64,000 nucleotides of DNA. Source: Puccinia triticina. Its lineage: Eukaryota; Basidiomycota; Pucciniomycetes; Pucciniales; Pucciniaceae. The stretch is from assembly GCF_026914185.1 (NCBI RefSeq), contig NC_070559.1:4686001-4750000 (forward strand). The letters are read 5' to 3'. A program made the position numbers and the translations under genes. Positions 54,814 through 64,000 of this stretch are shown one piece after another. Positions within the stretch are counted from its first letter, which is position 1; each line of letters starts with the position of its first letter. Under the pieces are notes generated by a model, which worked only from the letters and a program-made list of their open reading frames with translations, searched no databases and was not told the DNA's origin.

Positions 54814-55992
54814 AACTCTCAAAAGCAAACTCCCAGAAAGCCCATTAAAGTTCTCCCCTCTATTTTCAATTGTAAGGCTGTGTGGTTCTGCTACGTAGTT
54901 AAATTTGTAAGCTAGTTGAATATGCATAGTGTGCAATGTTAAATCAAATCCGCACTTGAAAAAAAAAAGAAGCCCCTTAACCCATTCATGGCCTTTTGTT
55001 ATTTCATTTATTTTCATTGTCTGGGTGCAAGTCGCACATACAACTGGGGGTTTTATGGTAGTTTCACAATCTGAGATGCGGGCAAGACAGGGCCCGATGG
55101 ATGCAAGAGAGTTGGCTAACTTAACAAAGTCCCTCCTCTGTGGGGCTGAGTGGGGAGCAGAGTGCCGCCGACCGCAGGGAGGGACTTAGACCCAAAGCGG
55201 GGGTGCTCGCCTGAGACCATCAGGCAAAATCCTGGTTCAACTTTGAGAGCCTGTAGCTTGCTTGTTATGTGAGCTACATATGAGGTCCCAAGCATCCACA
55301 GATGCACCTGCACCTCATCTTCCTTCCTGTCAGCTCAGATTTTCAAAGGAGAAAGTATAGCAGACAAGCAAAGCCAAAATAAGAGAAACAAAAACTTGAC
55401 CCGCACAGACCTGTGGGGCCAGGCACCGCCTGTGAAGACCACCATCTTGAGTCTGGGTGGGCTTTACAAAAATCTATTGAAAAAAACTTGGAAAATGTGA
55501 TGATGATATGATGAGCTCAAAACATCAACAAAGTATAAAGCAGCTCAAGTTCCAATAATGGGGGGGGCAGCGTTGAAGCTGCAGGCTACAAAATTCAAAG
55601 AGTGATTTTCCATCACTTTTTGGTGGGTGGTCTCCCACCCAAACAGTCGCTTTAGCCGTAAGTCCCTCCCTGCAGGAGGGGTGGCTTCGCCACCAGCCAA
55701 ACTTAAGCTCCACCCAAATGAGTTACCCCCCGGACCACCACCCGAACTCCGAACTCCGACCTCCCGCATGGGGAGGGACTTTGATAAGTTAGGAGAGTTG
55801 GCAGCTTTGCATCCATGATCTGAGATGTGTGCGAGACAGGGCCCGATGGGCGTGAGAGTGGGGAGCAGAGAATCCGACCAGATATTCCGGGTATTTGCCG
55901 GATATCACGTGACCGCTACCGGATATTCCGCGAGGGGAATCCAACAATGTTTGAAGTGTATGTAGTAGGTATGTAGGTGAAGATAGGTAAGA
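54814..55992. repeat. Spacer with two AAGTCCC-type palindromes
   Basis: 55118-55190 (CTTAACAAAGTCCCTCCTC...GCAGGGAGGGACTTAG) and 55658-55782 (TAAGTCCCTCCCTGCAGG...GGGGAGGGACTTTG). Repeated GGGCCCGATGGRYG phrases at 55090 and 55837. No gene. Confidence 0.55.
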
Positions 55993-56737
55993 TTATTTTT
56001 TAGAACCGGGACCAGTTTTCTTCAGCCCTTTAATATTTTTAGCGTTCCCGATACCGTAGAAAGATTGATTAGATTCACCAGAGATCCATTGAAGATCGTC
56101 GACTCCAAAGCCATGTTTATCGAGTGCGTTCTGATTTAGGTTTGGTAATTGAGTTGGTTGATCGGGTTTCTTATCAGATTCCTGGATGGGGGATTGAGCT
56201 CCAGATTGGATCGACTCGAGTGAGTCAGGAGCGGTGGAATCGGGTTTGGGGCCCCCATATCGACGTGCAAAACGTCCCATTCTTCCTGATTGATCTTGGT
56301 CGGCTACTTCTCGCGCTAAAGATGGATTCCAGAGCGGATGATTGGTGACGTCTCGGGCAAGCGTAATCGTCGGTCTAGGCGATCTTGAGGTCAGGTAAAA
56401 GGAGGAGCCGTCGGCCAGTGTAACCTAAACCAATTTCCATCAGAGTACCGAGGGTTTGAGTTAGGGTTTACTTTTAAACCAAAACGGCGATGGAATTTCC
56501 AAGGGAGAGACTAACCCGGTTGACAAAGCTTGGCGGGAGAGCAGGATGCAATACCTGAGGAGATTTATCGGGTCTAGGGAAAGCAAGTCTGAGTTTCTTT
56601 TTCTCGCGTCGGTTAAAGATCGGAGCCAATGGTTGAACGACCGAATGAGAGGTTGAGCTGGCCGCTCGAGAAGACTGATGAGGCCACGAGTGGAGTATCT
56701 TTTGCCATCGGCGAGGTTGAAGTCCTATCGTGCACAT
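55993..56737 (-). CDS. MRPL36: Mitochondrial large-subunit ribosomal protein bL31m, 2 exons
   Basis: Exon 1 56516-56737 (ATG at 56737) and exon 2 55993-56424, joined across a 91-bp intron (donor GTTAGT), give about 217 residues. A presequence-like N-terminus rich in Arg/Ser (RAASSTSHS) leads to RVTLADGSSF, SPRPTITLARDVTNHPLWNP, SGRMGRFARRYGG and, near the C-terminus, KHGFGVDDLQWISG. These align with yeast Mrpl36 (ELSDGS, IRLIQDQRNNPLWNPS, LDRFNKRY, FGMDDY), identifying bL31m of the mitochondrial ribosome. A single-copy housekeeping gene between repeats. The frame is intact. An AAGTCCC-type palindrome lies about 110 bp upstream of the start, and repeat-rich DNA within 400 bp of the stop. Confidence 0.9.
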
Positions 56738-56845
56738 CGAGTCTACGAGCTGAATGTTGATGCGTTGCTGAACTGGTCGACGGGATCGAAGGGGGCCTTA
56801 ATCGAGGTCAAAGCTGTGAGCCTGTGTCACACTAGCTTAACAAAG

Positions 56846-57365
56846 CCTCTCGGGCGGAGGGTCCGGGGGACCCCGCCCGGAGGGCTCTCCGCAGGAGAGG
56901 CTTATGAGTAAGTCTTGATTTAAGCAGGAGCAGAAAGGATCTGCTACACTACAAATCCCAACTAACATAAAAAAACTGAATACACATATTTTTAGGTTCT
57001 GTTCTTGCAAGGAATTTGAGTCACTTATCTATCTTGTAGCCAGAAAAGCAACTCCTGGAGTCACAAACAAGTGGAGCCTCATTTGGAAGACTTGTGCATT
57101 TTTGATCTTTTGAAAAGGTCAACAGATTGTGATAGAAAAAATCTGAGTAGACCAAATTGTAGAGAAAGAAAAGTAGCATAGGGTACAGATAGGGCATATT
57201 GGTGAAGAGGCTGGGGGAGGAGCTATAAAAATTTTAAAAACCTCTCAGCCAAATGAACTTTCTGCTCCCGCGTAAAATTTGGGATAATGCGCAAGTCCCT
57301 CCCTGCGGGAGGGGCGGCTTCGCCACCAGCCACAGCAAGCCTCCCACCAAGGGGACTTGTGTTAA
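56846..57365. repeat. Two AAGTCCC/AAGCCTC-type palindromes
   Basis: 56846-56912 (CTTAACAAAGCCTCTCGGGC...CCGCAGGAGAGGCTTATG) and 57291-57363 (GCAAGTCCCTCCCTGCGGGA...GGGGACTTGTG). Between them nothing coding. Confidence 0.6.
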
Positions 57366-57369
57366 GTTA

Positions 57370-58225
57370 GTGTGTCACATGACTTGTGTTTTTGCGGTGA
57401 ATCCCCCGCTTGACCCAAACTTCACAAGTGGCTCTATGTACATGGGGTCGGACATACCCACGGGTATTGCCGTGTATCCAGGTAGACACAAGCCTCAAAG
57501 GCCAGGTTCAGGGAGAACAGAAATCATCTATGGATTGCTCTGAGACTGCTTAATAAAGAAACAAGGCTTTTTTTGTATCAAAGGGACATAGGAAAGAGAA
57601 AAAAGAAAGAGAAATGGAGTATCTGGATTGAATAGTTAGTTGGAATTCATGTTGCTGTTACCTTCCACATCATCATCTCCCCTGTTGCCTCTGTCAAATT
57701 GAGTTGGTGAGCTGTGGACAGCTGATGAATCAAGCATGTAATCAAACCTGTGAAAAACATTCAGCCTTCTAAGCTTGTGATTGGAATCCTTCTCAAATCA
57801 AACTGAACCCAAGTTCTCAGACTCCTGCAAGCAATGCAGCCTATGTCTTTTCACAAAGCAACCCCTGTTCCCCTCCCAGAGGGAGGCATTAATTCTGAAC
57901 TAAAACAATTTCCTTGTATGAGCCAGATCCATGGTTTTGGTGGGAGTGGCCTTATTTGCATCACCATACTTTCAATACTTGTCAGATTCCTTCTAGATTT
58001 TGATACATCATACATCTGCATGTTCTTGATTTTTGTTATGGTCAGATCTATGGAGAGAAAGATGAGGCCTGGGGTTCTAGGGGTTCTGGATCCTATATGG
58101 CAGATTGCAGGATGAGGAAGGATCTTGGATCTCTAGCTTATTTGCAGCGGCTAGTAGCGTATCTTAAAAAAGTGCTGTTACATTGCAGCGGTAGCGCATT
58201 GGCCAGCCGCTATGCTACTGTGTAT
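57370..58225. other. No recognisable gene
   Basis: Short frames only. 58147-58215 has GCAGCGGTAGCGCATTGGCC-like motifs, a fragment related to the GCTAACGCTACGC MITEs, repeated at about 58520. Confidence 0.35.
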
Positions 58226-58452
58226 TAGGGGGATTCAAAGTTGGCCATGTACGACTTGCATGCACTTTTGCAAGTTGGTGTTCAAGGCTTTTATTGAACA
58301 CCAAATTCCAAAAAAAACATTCAAGCAGGCTTAGGGGGTGTAGTATAGTGTGGCTTGCATGCACTTTTGCAACTTGGTGTTCAAGAATGAACTTGAACAC
58401 CGACTTGCAAAAGTGCATGCAAGTTGAATCTGATCAACTTTGAAACCCCCTA
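58226..58452. mobile_element. MITE with TAGGGGGATTCAAAGTTG ends
   Basis: Left TAGGGGGATTCAAAGTTGGC, right AACTTTGAAACCCCCTA. Inside, CTTGCATGCACTTTTGCAA occurs in direct and inverted orientation. 227 bp, non-coding. Possible TA target. Confidence 0.7.
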
Positions 58453-59097
58453 TTTGTAGTGGACGGCCAAGATGGCGCCATGCGCTGAGAAATGAAGATT
58501 GGCAAACCCAATACACAGCAGCGGTAGCGCATTGGCACAGCAATGTGCTACAATTTCCAAAAATACATGTATTTTTTTCTGATTACAATGCACTGTAACG
58601 GCCATTACAATACATGTATTGTAATGGTTTCACCGTTGATGTAAGCTGTGTACATATGAGAGCCCGCGCTGCAGAGCCCAGACTGTGGCTCATAACAATT
58701 TCCCTTAGGCATGGAAATCAGGCACGTTTGGGCTGCCCGTGTTGGGCCACAGAATAAATGTGCAGGATGGGCCTGGCAACTGTGAGCCTGAGTCTCTATA
58801 GTGACAGCAGGACACAAGAAATGGGGGGGCAATAGTTGGATTTCTTGGGATAAAGAAAATACAACTATAGAGAAAAAGAGAAAGAAAGAGAGAAATCAAG
58901 CAGGATAAGAAAGAAGAAGATTACTAGGTTATTCTAGTGGGAATGCACGTCCACTGGCAATGCTACTCTTCAGAAGAGTGCTGCTAATCTGTGCTAAAAA
59001 GAGCTACAGCTTCCTCTCAGGAGGGTATCTGGATTAGATAAGTTTAATCCAGCCACAATTTTTTAGCTTCCTTCTGGATAGTCAAGGTTCTTAAAGG

Positions 59098-59235
59098 GAA
59101 ACCTGAGGGACAGCCCTGAAACCTAGATTTGAGGCAAAGGCCAATGGATAATAAGGGACAGCCCTGTGATCAAGATAGAGGCAAAGGCCTGTAGAATTTG
59201 AGGGACAGCCCTGTGATCAAGAAGGAGGCAAAACC
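59098..59235. repeat. Imperfect tandem repeat, three copies of about 50 bp
   Basis: GAGGGACAGCCCTGWRAYC...GAGGCAAAGGCC recurs at about 59104, 59154 and 59202. Non-coding. Confidence 0.7.
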
Positions 59236-59746
59236 AGAAGAAAGAGCAGATCAAGCAAGACACAGAGTTGTACCTCTGAGATAAACAAGGTTCAGTGAAA
59301 GAGGTTACTTACTGTCAATATCCTAGGCGCCTGTGACGGTAGGTATACTGGGAGTATAGTAGGCTCTTTGGTGGTGATCCTGGGTTATCTGGGTGGTGGT
59401 TCTGGTGTGCTGAAGTCTGTAGATCCGCCTCAGGCAAGGGGGATCCTGACTACGAAAATTTTCACAGTTTGCTTATGTAATTTACATATGTACATGTGGT
59501 TTGGCGCGCCTGGTAGCGCTGACACGTCACAACTGCGCATGCGCGCCACAACTCAATAACTCAGGGAAGGAGTATAGTTACAAGGAATTGATAAGTTGTA
59601 ACTAGGTTTAAAATTGCATGAGGAAACAGAATATGAAGTCAAAACAAGGTTATCTCTTAAGATGAAAAAGATATAAGGTATTTCATATGTAACAAAGGTA
59701 GAACAGGCAGCTTTTAGGTCAGCTGTGATGACTCTAAGGCTGACAG

Positions 59747-60218
59747 CAACGGTGGGCCAGCTACGCTAACCGTAGCGTTAGCGTGGCGTAGCATAGCGGA
59801 ATTCTGCTAAATTTTAGCGTAGCGTTTGCGGAATTGCGCCTTCTCTGCGCTAACGCTACGCGCAAAGGGTGCACAGCTAATTGAGCTGTTAGCGTAGCGT
59901 TAGCGCAGATGCGCGCAATTGCGCTAACACTACACACGCAGGGCGCAAAAGAGCGCGCGCTACGGTGCGCCACAGTGCTTTTAGCTGAAAAAATGCCTTT
60001 TTTTCCGCTAAAAGCGCTGTAGCGCAGCGTAGCATAGTGACTGTAGCGGCGCGCTAACACTAACAAACAATTGGTGCGCTGTTAGTGCCGCTGAAAAGTA
60101 GCGCAGCGTAGCGGCGCTAACAGCTCGCTAACGCTACTCAAAATGGGCGGGCGCTTTTTGCCGCTACGCTAACGCTAAGTGGCCCTGTAGCGTAGTGTAG
60201 CGTAGCGGCCCACCGTTG
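59747..60218. mobile_element. CAAC-type MITE, GCTAACGCTACGC subfamily
   Basis: Ends CAACGGTGGGCCAGCTACGC and GTAGCGGCCCACCGTTG. 472 bp, collinear with 53423-53893. The flanks CTGACAG and GGCCTGG do not match, so the duplication has been lost or one border is rearranged. Confidence 0.8.
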
Positions 60219-61356
60219 GGCCTGGTAATTTTGTTTCAAATTGCCGCCCACCCCAAACCCGTTTAGCTCGCCGGCAGCATGCAGGCCTCTGAAACCAATT
60301 AGCCCGCAGACAGCCAAACAACCAATAAACTCAAATATCTGAGGATTAATATCAATTCCAATATCCCGGCATGTGGCCTGTCCACAGGCCACCAAAGACA
60401 TTGAATTCAAATCATGCCAGAGGGTGCTACAGGCTCAAAAAAGCAGCCCTCCATGGCTAATCCCTGAGCAGGGGGCTGCCAGGGCCAACTGGGGGTTGGC
60501 CCAACGGGCTAACTGAACCTGCCCGGCTTCAGTTGTGGGTATGTTGGGTTGGGCCAACTTCACAAGTTTCCCCAAAAAGCCAACCCAAGCCTGGCTGCAC
60601 CGGCCTACCCACCCGATTGTCATTTTCTGTATTTTTTTCACTGCAAAATATCTTTGATTCAGCTTGTAACTCATGTGGCAAGGACCAACCACAGTCACAA
60701 GCAGTTTTGTACAAGTTTTATGGGGGCCCAAAACCTTCAATTCAGATTTGCACAAATTTTGTGGGGACTCAAAACCTGCAAGGCAGTTTTGTGAGGGCCA
60801 AAAACCTGGCAAGGCAGTTTTTTGCAGGTTTTGTGGGGAGCTGAAACCACATCATCTGATTTCAGCCTGAACTAAGACAAAAAGGCAGCATGGGACTTTG
60901 CCTGAATGTTTTTCTCAGATTACTCATCAAGAATATAATTCCAAAATCTTCAGCTTATTAATCCCAGCTCTGCATGCAAGCCTCCAAGCTTCTCCACTCT
61001 CAGCTCACACTAATTCCTGAATCTGAATCCCTTTCTGATTAGGAATGTGCCAGCTCATCTTTCCTCAGATATTTCTCAAACAAACCGCCACCAATGGCAA
61101 TCTACCCCCTCTTTTCTCAAACTTAAATTGCCCCTCCCCCCAAAAAAATCAATCTTTTTGACTCCTAAGACTCATCCTGGATCCCTGCAAAGGCAGGGCA
61201 ACAGCACATCATCCCTTCCAGTAACTGCCACTGGCCCAGAACAGGTTGGGGCTCTACACTTTTCTCTCATCTCGAGTCATTATTTCTTCAAAATAAAATA
61301 CTGTAATTACAAAAAAACTTGTCCCTTCCCACAAAAAAATCCAAAAGATTCTGGGG
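60219..61356. other. Repeat-like sequence without gene
   Basis: 60480-60860 contains repeated GGCCAAC / TTTTGTGNGGRC / AAAACCT phrases on both strands, suggesting another decayed element. No supported coding region. Confidence 0.3.
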
Positions 61357-63005
61357 GGGTTGATTAGTTGACTCCCAAAAATTGGAGTTCCAACTCCCAA
61401 ATGGTCTTTATGTCCTGGGGACCACAATTTGATGTCCGGTCCCGGTCCTCATGTCAGCCTGTATGTAACTAACCGTGTCTGAGAGGGTTGTTACTATCAA
61501 GATGATGGTGTAAGATGCCAAGGATGGGCCAATGGGTTCGTGGTAAGACCTGTAAAAGGTTTCACTCTATCAGTAATCTTGACTGAGAGGCTTGCTCAAT
61601 TAAGGCGCATCCAGATCAACACAGGGTGTTAATAGGCATCCAAGGAATAACTCAACTTGGGTTCGTGGTTTTACCTACAGAAAGGTAAGGGTAATCAAGA
61701 GTTTACAGTATTCCTGAATTGAATGATGGGTGAGAATGAAGGCACTGTTTAACTATGTATGTGTTAAACCTTGCTGTAATAATATTCTGAGGGATAAACA
61801 GTCCTGGGGGGCGTGTTTATATAGAGGGAATGAGCAGGAGGGAACATGAGGCGCTTGGAGGCGCTTCAGGACCAGGGGGGAACTGGAAGCGCTCAAGGGA
61901 AGTAGATCCTCATGAGGATCAACATTGGAAATGATCAGGGCAGTGTAATGATCAGTACTGATCCTAGATCAGTAGCTGTGCACACTAGCTGATCATAACC
62001 AATCAGTGATTCTATTCAGTGCTCTTTGAATTGGATTACATCATGTATTGTTTATGTATTTATATCATAACCAATATGTTATGTAAATAGGTACTGAGGC
62101 GTAACAGGGGATAAATGAGTGATACCTGTCTTGGGGTATTTTCACGTGTACAGTAATATTACAATGTATTGTAATCTTACTGTTTGCACGTAACTTAACT
62201 CTCATAACAACAGTACATTATGGTAACTGTATTTAACTATGGTTATCTGTAATGTAATATATAACAAGAGTACATTCTTAAGCTTGTATCTAATGATATA
62301 CATATGTGATAAAGGTGTAAAAGGAATGTACTATGAGTAATGTGAATCATTGCAGGTACTTGGTACTTGTAAGATACTGTGACATGTACTCTGTGGCTGA
62401 CACCTCAGGACTAAAAATTGACCCAGGGAAATTTTGAGAGTTGGAACTTGAATTCTGTAAGAATTTTTGGGAGTCAGCCCCTTAATTTTACAAAAAATAG
62501 CCAAAATGAAGAAAAATTTATCACTTTTCACTGCAGCGCCCAAAGCGCACCAAACTTTTACAGCATGCATAAAAAACTGTAAAGAGCAGATTTGAACTTC
62601 ATCGAATTAGCACACCTCAGGAAAGGGGTGTGCTACCATGTGCCCATTTTTGCAGGTGGCCTACTAACAAATGCCACCAAAACCTTAGCCACTGTACCCC
62701 AAAAGGTCCCAAATCTTTACAGCGCACAAAATAACCTCTGAAAATCATTTTTGATCTGCATGGAATTAGAGCGCCTCAGGAAAGGGGTGTGCTACTGTGC
62801 ACCCATTAATGTGGCAGGTGTGCTACTAAGGAACACCACCAAACCCTTGGCCATGGTGCCCCAAAGTGCACCAGAATTTCACATGATTGAGTAAATTACC
62901 CTTTGCTAAAATATATGTATTTTTGGAATTATCCAACCAACAGAAATTAACTTTGAGGTGGCAGCAGCATCTCCTACTAAGCCCTCCACGCACTGTCACA
63001 CCCCT
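61357..63005. mobile_element. Second copy of the large GGGGGTT TIR element, interrupted
   Basis: GGGGGGTTGATTAGTTGACTC at 61357 matches the end of the 7781-13105 element. About 62490-62720 repeats its subterminal blocks (GCGCCCAAAGCGCACCAAA, CCTTAGCCACTGTACCCC). Around 61430-62390 is an unrelated insert, TATA-containing (TTTATATAGAGGG) and LTR-like. The right end was not located. Confidence 0.5.
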
Positions 63006-63244
63006 TATATGACAAGTTCTAATGCCTCCATTGTTATAAAATTTCACCAGATTGAATTTATTCACAATTCTATGTGCCCATAGAATTTTGTGCTTCTGGG
63101 ACATGTAACAAAAAATGTATAGATGATGGAAAAATATACAAATGTAGGAGATGAAAAGCTGCCACTGCCTCAAATTCAATTCCTTTTGGCACCAGATGAC
63201 CTGAGATTGGCTGAGGCCAGCTGAAGCCTCAGGCAGGCTCAGGC

Positions 63245-63430
63245 CGTGTTTCATTGAACTTAACGCAAGTCCCTCCTTGGGGAAGCTCAGCAACCTCAGA
63301 AGGAGGGACTTGCCCAATGTCCCAGATTTGGCTTGAGGCTGCCCAGCCAATTGTCCAAATTTCCTTTTGAACCCATGTATCACCTGGTACAACTCTGATT
63401 TCCTCACAGCCTCTAGTACCATTAGAATCA
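63245..63430 (-). repeat. Inverted counterpart of 3190-3372
   Basis: Includes the palindrome GCAAGTCCCTCCTTGGGG...AGGAGGGACTTGC and, on the minus strand, the short frame AVRKSELYQVIHGFKRKFGQ, matching the first copy with few changes. Fragment of an unidentified TE gene. Confidence 0.6.
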
Positions 63431-64000
63431 GAATTTGTTTCTACATATTATCATTTTTTACAAATAACAGCTACCCATATCCCTCGGAAAAGAATTGGAT
63501 GTAAAAAATCCACCTGGGAGCCTTTATCTGGCCCAATGTTCCCCAGATAGCCTGCCCGGCCTATACCCATGAAAATACAATTTGACATCATGTGTCATTA
63601 AATTTCTTGGGAATTCTGTATTCAACAAGACCTGTCATTGTTAAGTCAATACTGAAAAAACCCGCGTCTGACCTTGATCTTTGGATGATCCAATGGCTTC
63701 ATTGCATTTCTCAAGACAGCCCCTCACAGGAATGGCTGCTGAGCAGCAAGCTTGTTACAAATTTACTTGAAAAAATGTTTATAAGAAAGCTGAGAATCAG
63801 GGCTACAATATGGTATAGGAGGCTTTGGATTTTAAGCTGAGGGAAATCTGTAAAAGAGATGTAAACACAAAAATCCTGATTTTTTTGTGTAAATGTCTCT
63901 CTGAGAGCATCCACCCTTGTTTCTGTAAATCTTTAGGTAGCCAGCGATTCCCGGGAGGCTCGGTTGCTTAGCTAAATAAAAAACCCACCCTCATTGCTAG
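63431..64000. other. TE-derived fragment, no intact gene
   Basis: 63670-63830 carries a plus-strand stretch CISQDSPSQEWLLSSKLVTN related to minus-strand sequence near 2200. The window ends in GGGAGGCTCGG-type repeat sequence. Confidence 0.35.

Overview
This window looks like nuclear DNA of a filamentous basidiomycete, most likely a rust fungus (Pucciniales, Puccinia-like). The evidence is six intron-containing fungal genes with short (47-137 bp) introns, a small secreted cysteine-rich protein, and an extreme density of nested transposable elements (TEs) of rust-like type: tyrosine-recombinase (YR) retroelement, hAT, PIF/Harbinger, LTR and Tad-like LINE elements. The assignment to rusts is inference. 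No bacterial or organellar DNA was seen.

Host genes. A Tls1/C9orf78 (Hep_59) splicing-associated protein lies at 5120-6727 (+). A mitochondrial rhomboid protease of the PARL/Pcp1 type lies at 16631-18354 (+), with a small divergent unidentified exon at 16320-16535 (-). The protein farnesyltransferase beta subunit lies at 29346-31130 (+). An SR-like arginine/serine-rich protein lies at 32885-34627 (+), with a broken gene just upstream. A secreted six-cysteine protein (candidate effector) lies at 36045-36618 (+). The mitochondrial ribosomal protein bL31m lies at 55993-56737 (-). A minus-strand gene at about 36760-39600 is broken by a transposon and by an inverted duplication. The host genes sit singly between repeats; no operon-like or pathway cluster is evident.

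Repeat landscape. 1-5 kb: a solo LTR and small TIR elements, two of which share the same 7-bp target. 7.8-13.1 kb: a 5.3-kb TIR element with an 8-bp target duplication that has swallowed another TIR element, a MITE, a 1.3-kb solo LTR, a PIF/Harbinger element and a TAGGGGG MITE. 13.5-27 kb: GCTAACGCTACGC-rich MITEs, LTR pieces and a degenerate hAT transposase into which two further hAT derivatives are inserted. 37.4-38.6 kb: a TIR element filled with a palindromic minisatellite. 40.3-48.4 kb: a degenerate YR retroelement (gag, RT, RNase H, YR) carrying five younger insertions, each removable on paper with its target duplication or clear flanks. 50.9-54.8 kb: a hAT remnant and a Tad-like LINE. 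57-64 kb: more MITEs and a second copy of the large 7.8-kb type TIR element.

Most interesting finding. At 45374-46277, inside the RNase H region of the YR retroelement, is a miniature LTR retrotransposon (TRIM) made of three identical 246-bp LTRs and two 83-bp internal regions, flanked by the 5-bp duplication ATTGG. The internal region starts with a primer-binding site matching the anticodon region of initiator tRNA-Met. Each LTR contains a complete tRNA-like sequence with box A, box B and a following T4 run. This resembles the plant Cassandra elements, which carry 5S RNA in the LTR, but with a tRNA-like Pol III unit. A second theme is one palindromic minisatellite core (GATGACCGGT and its complement) found inside three structurally unrelated TIR element families.
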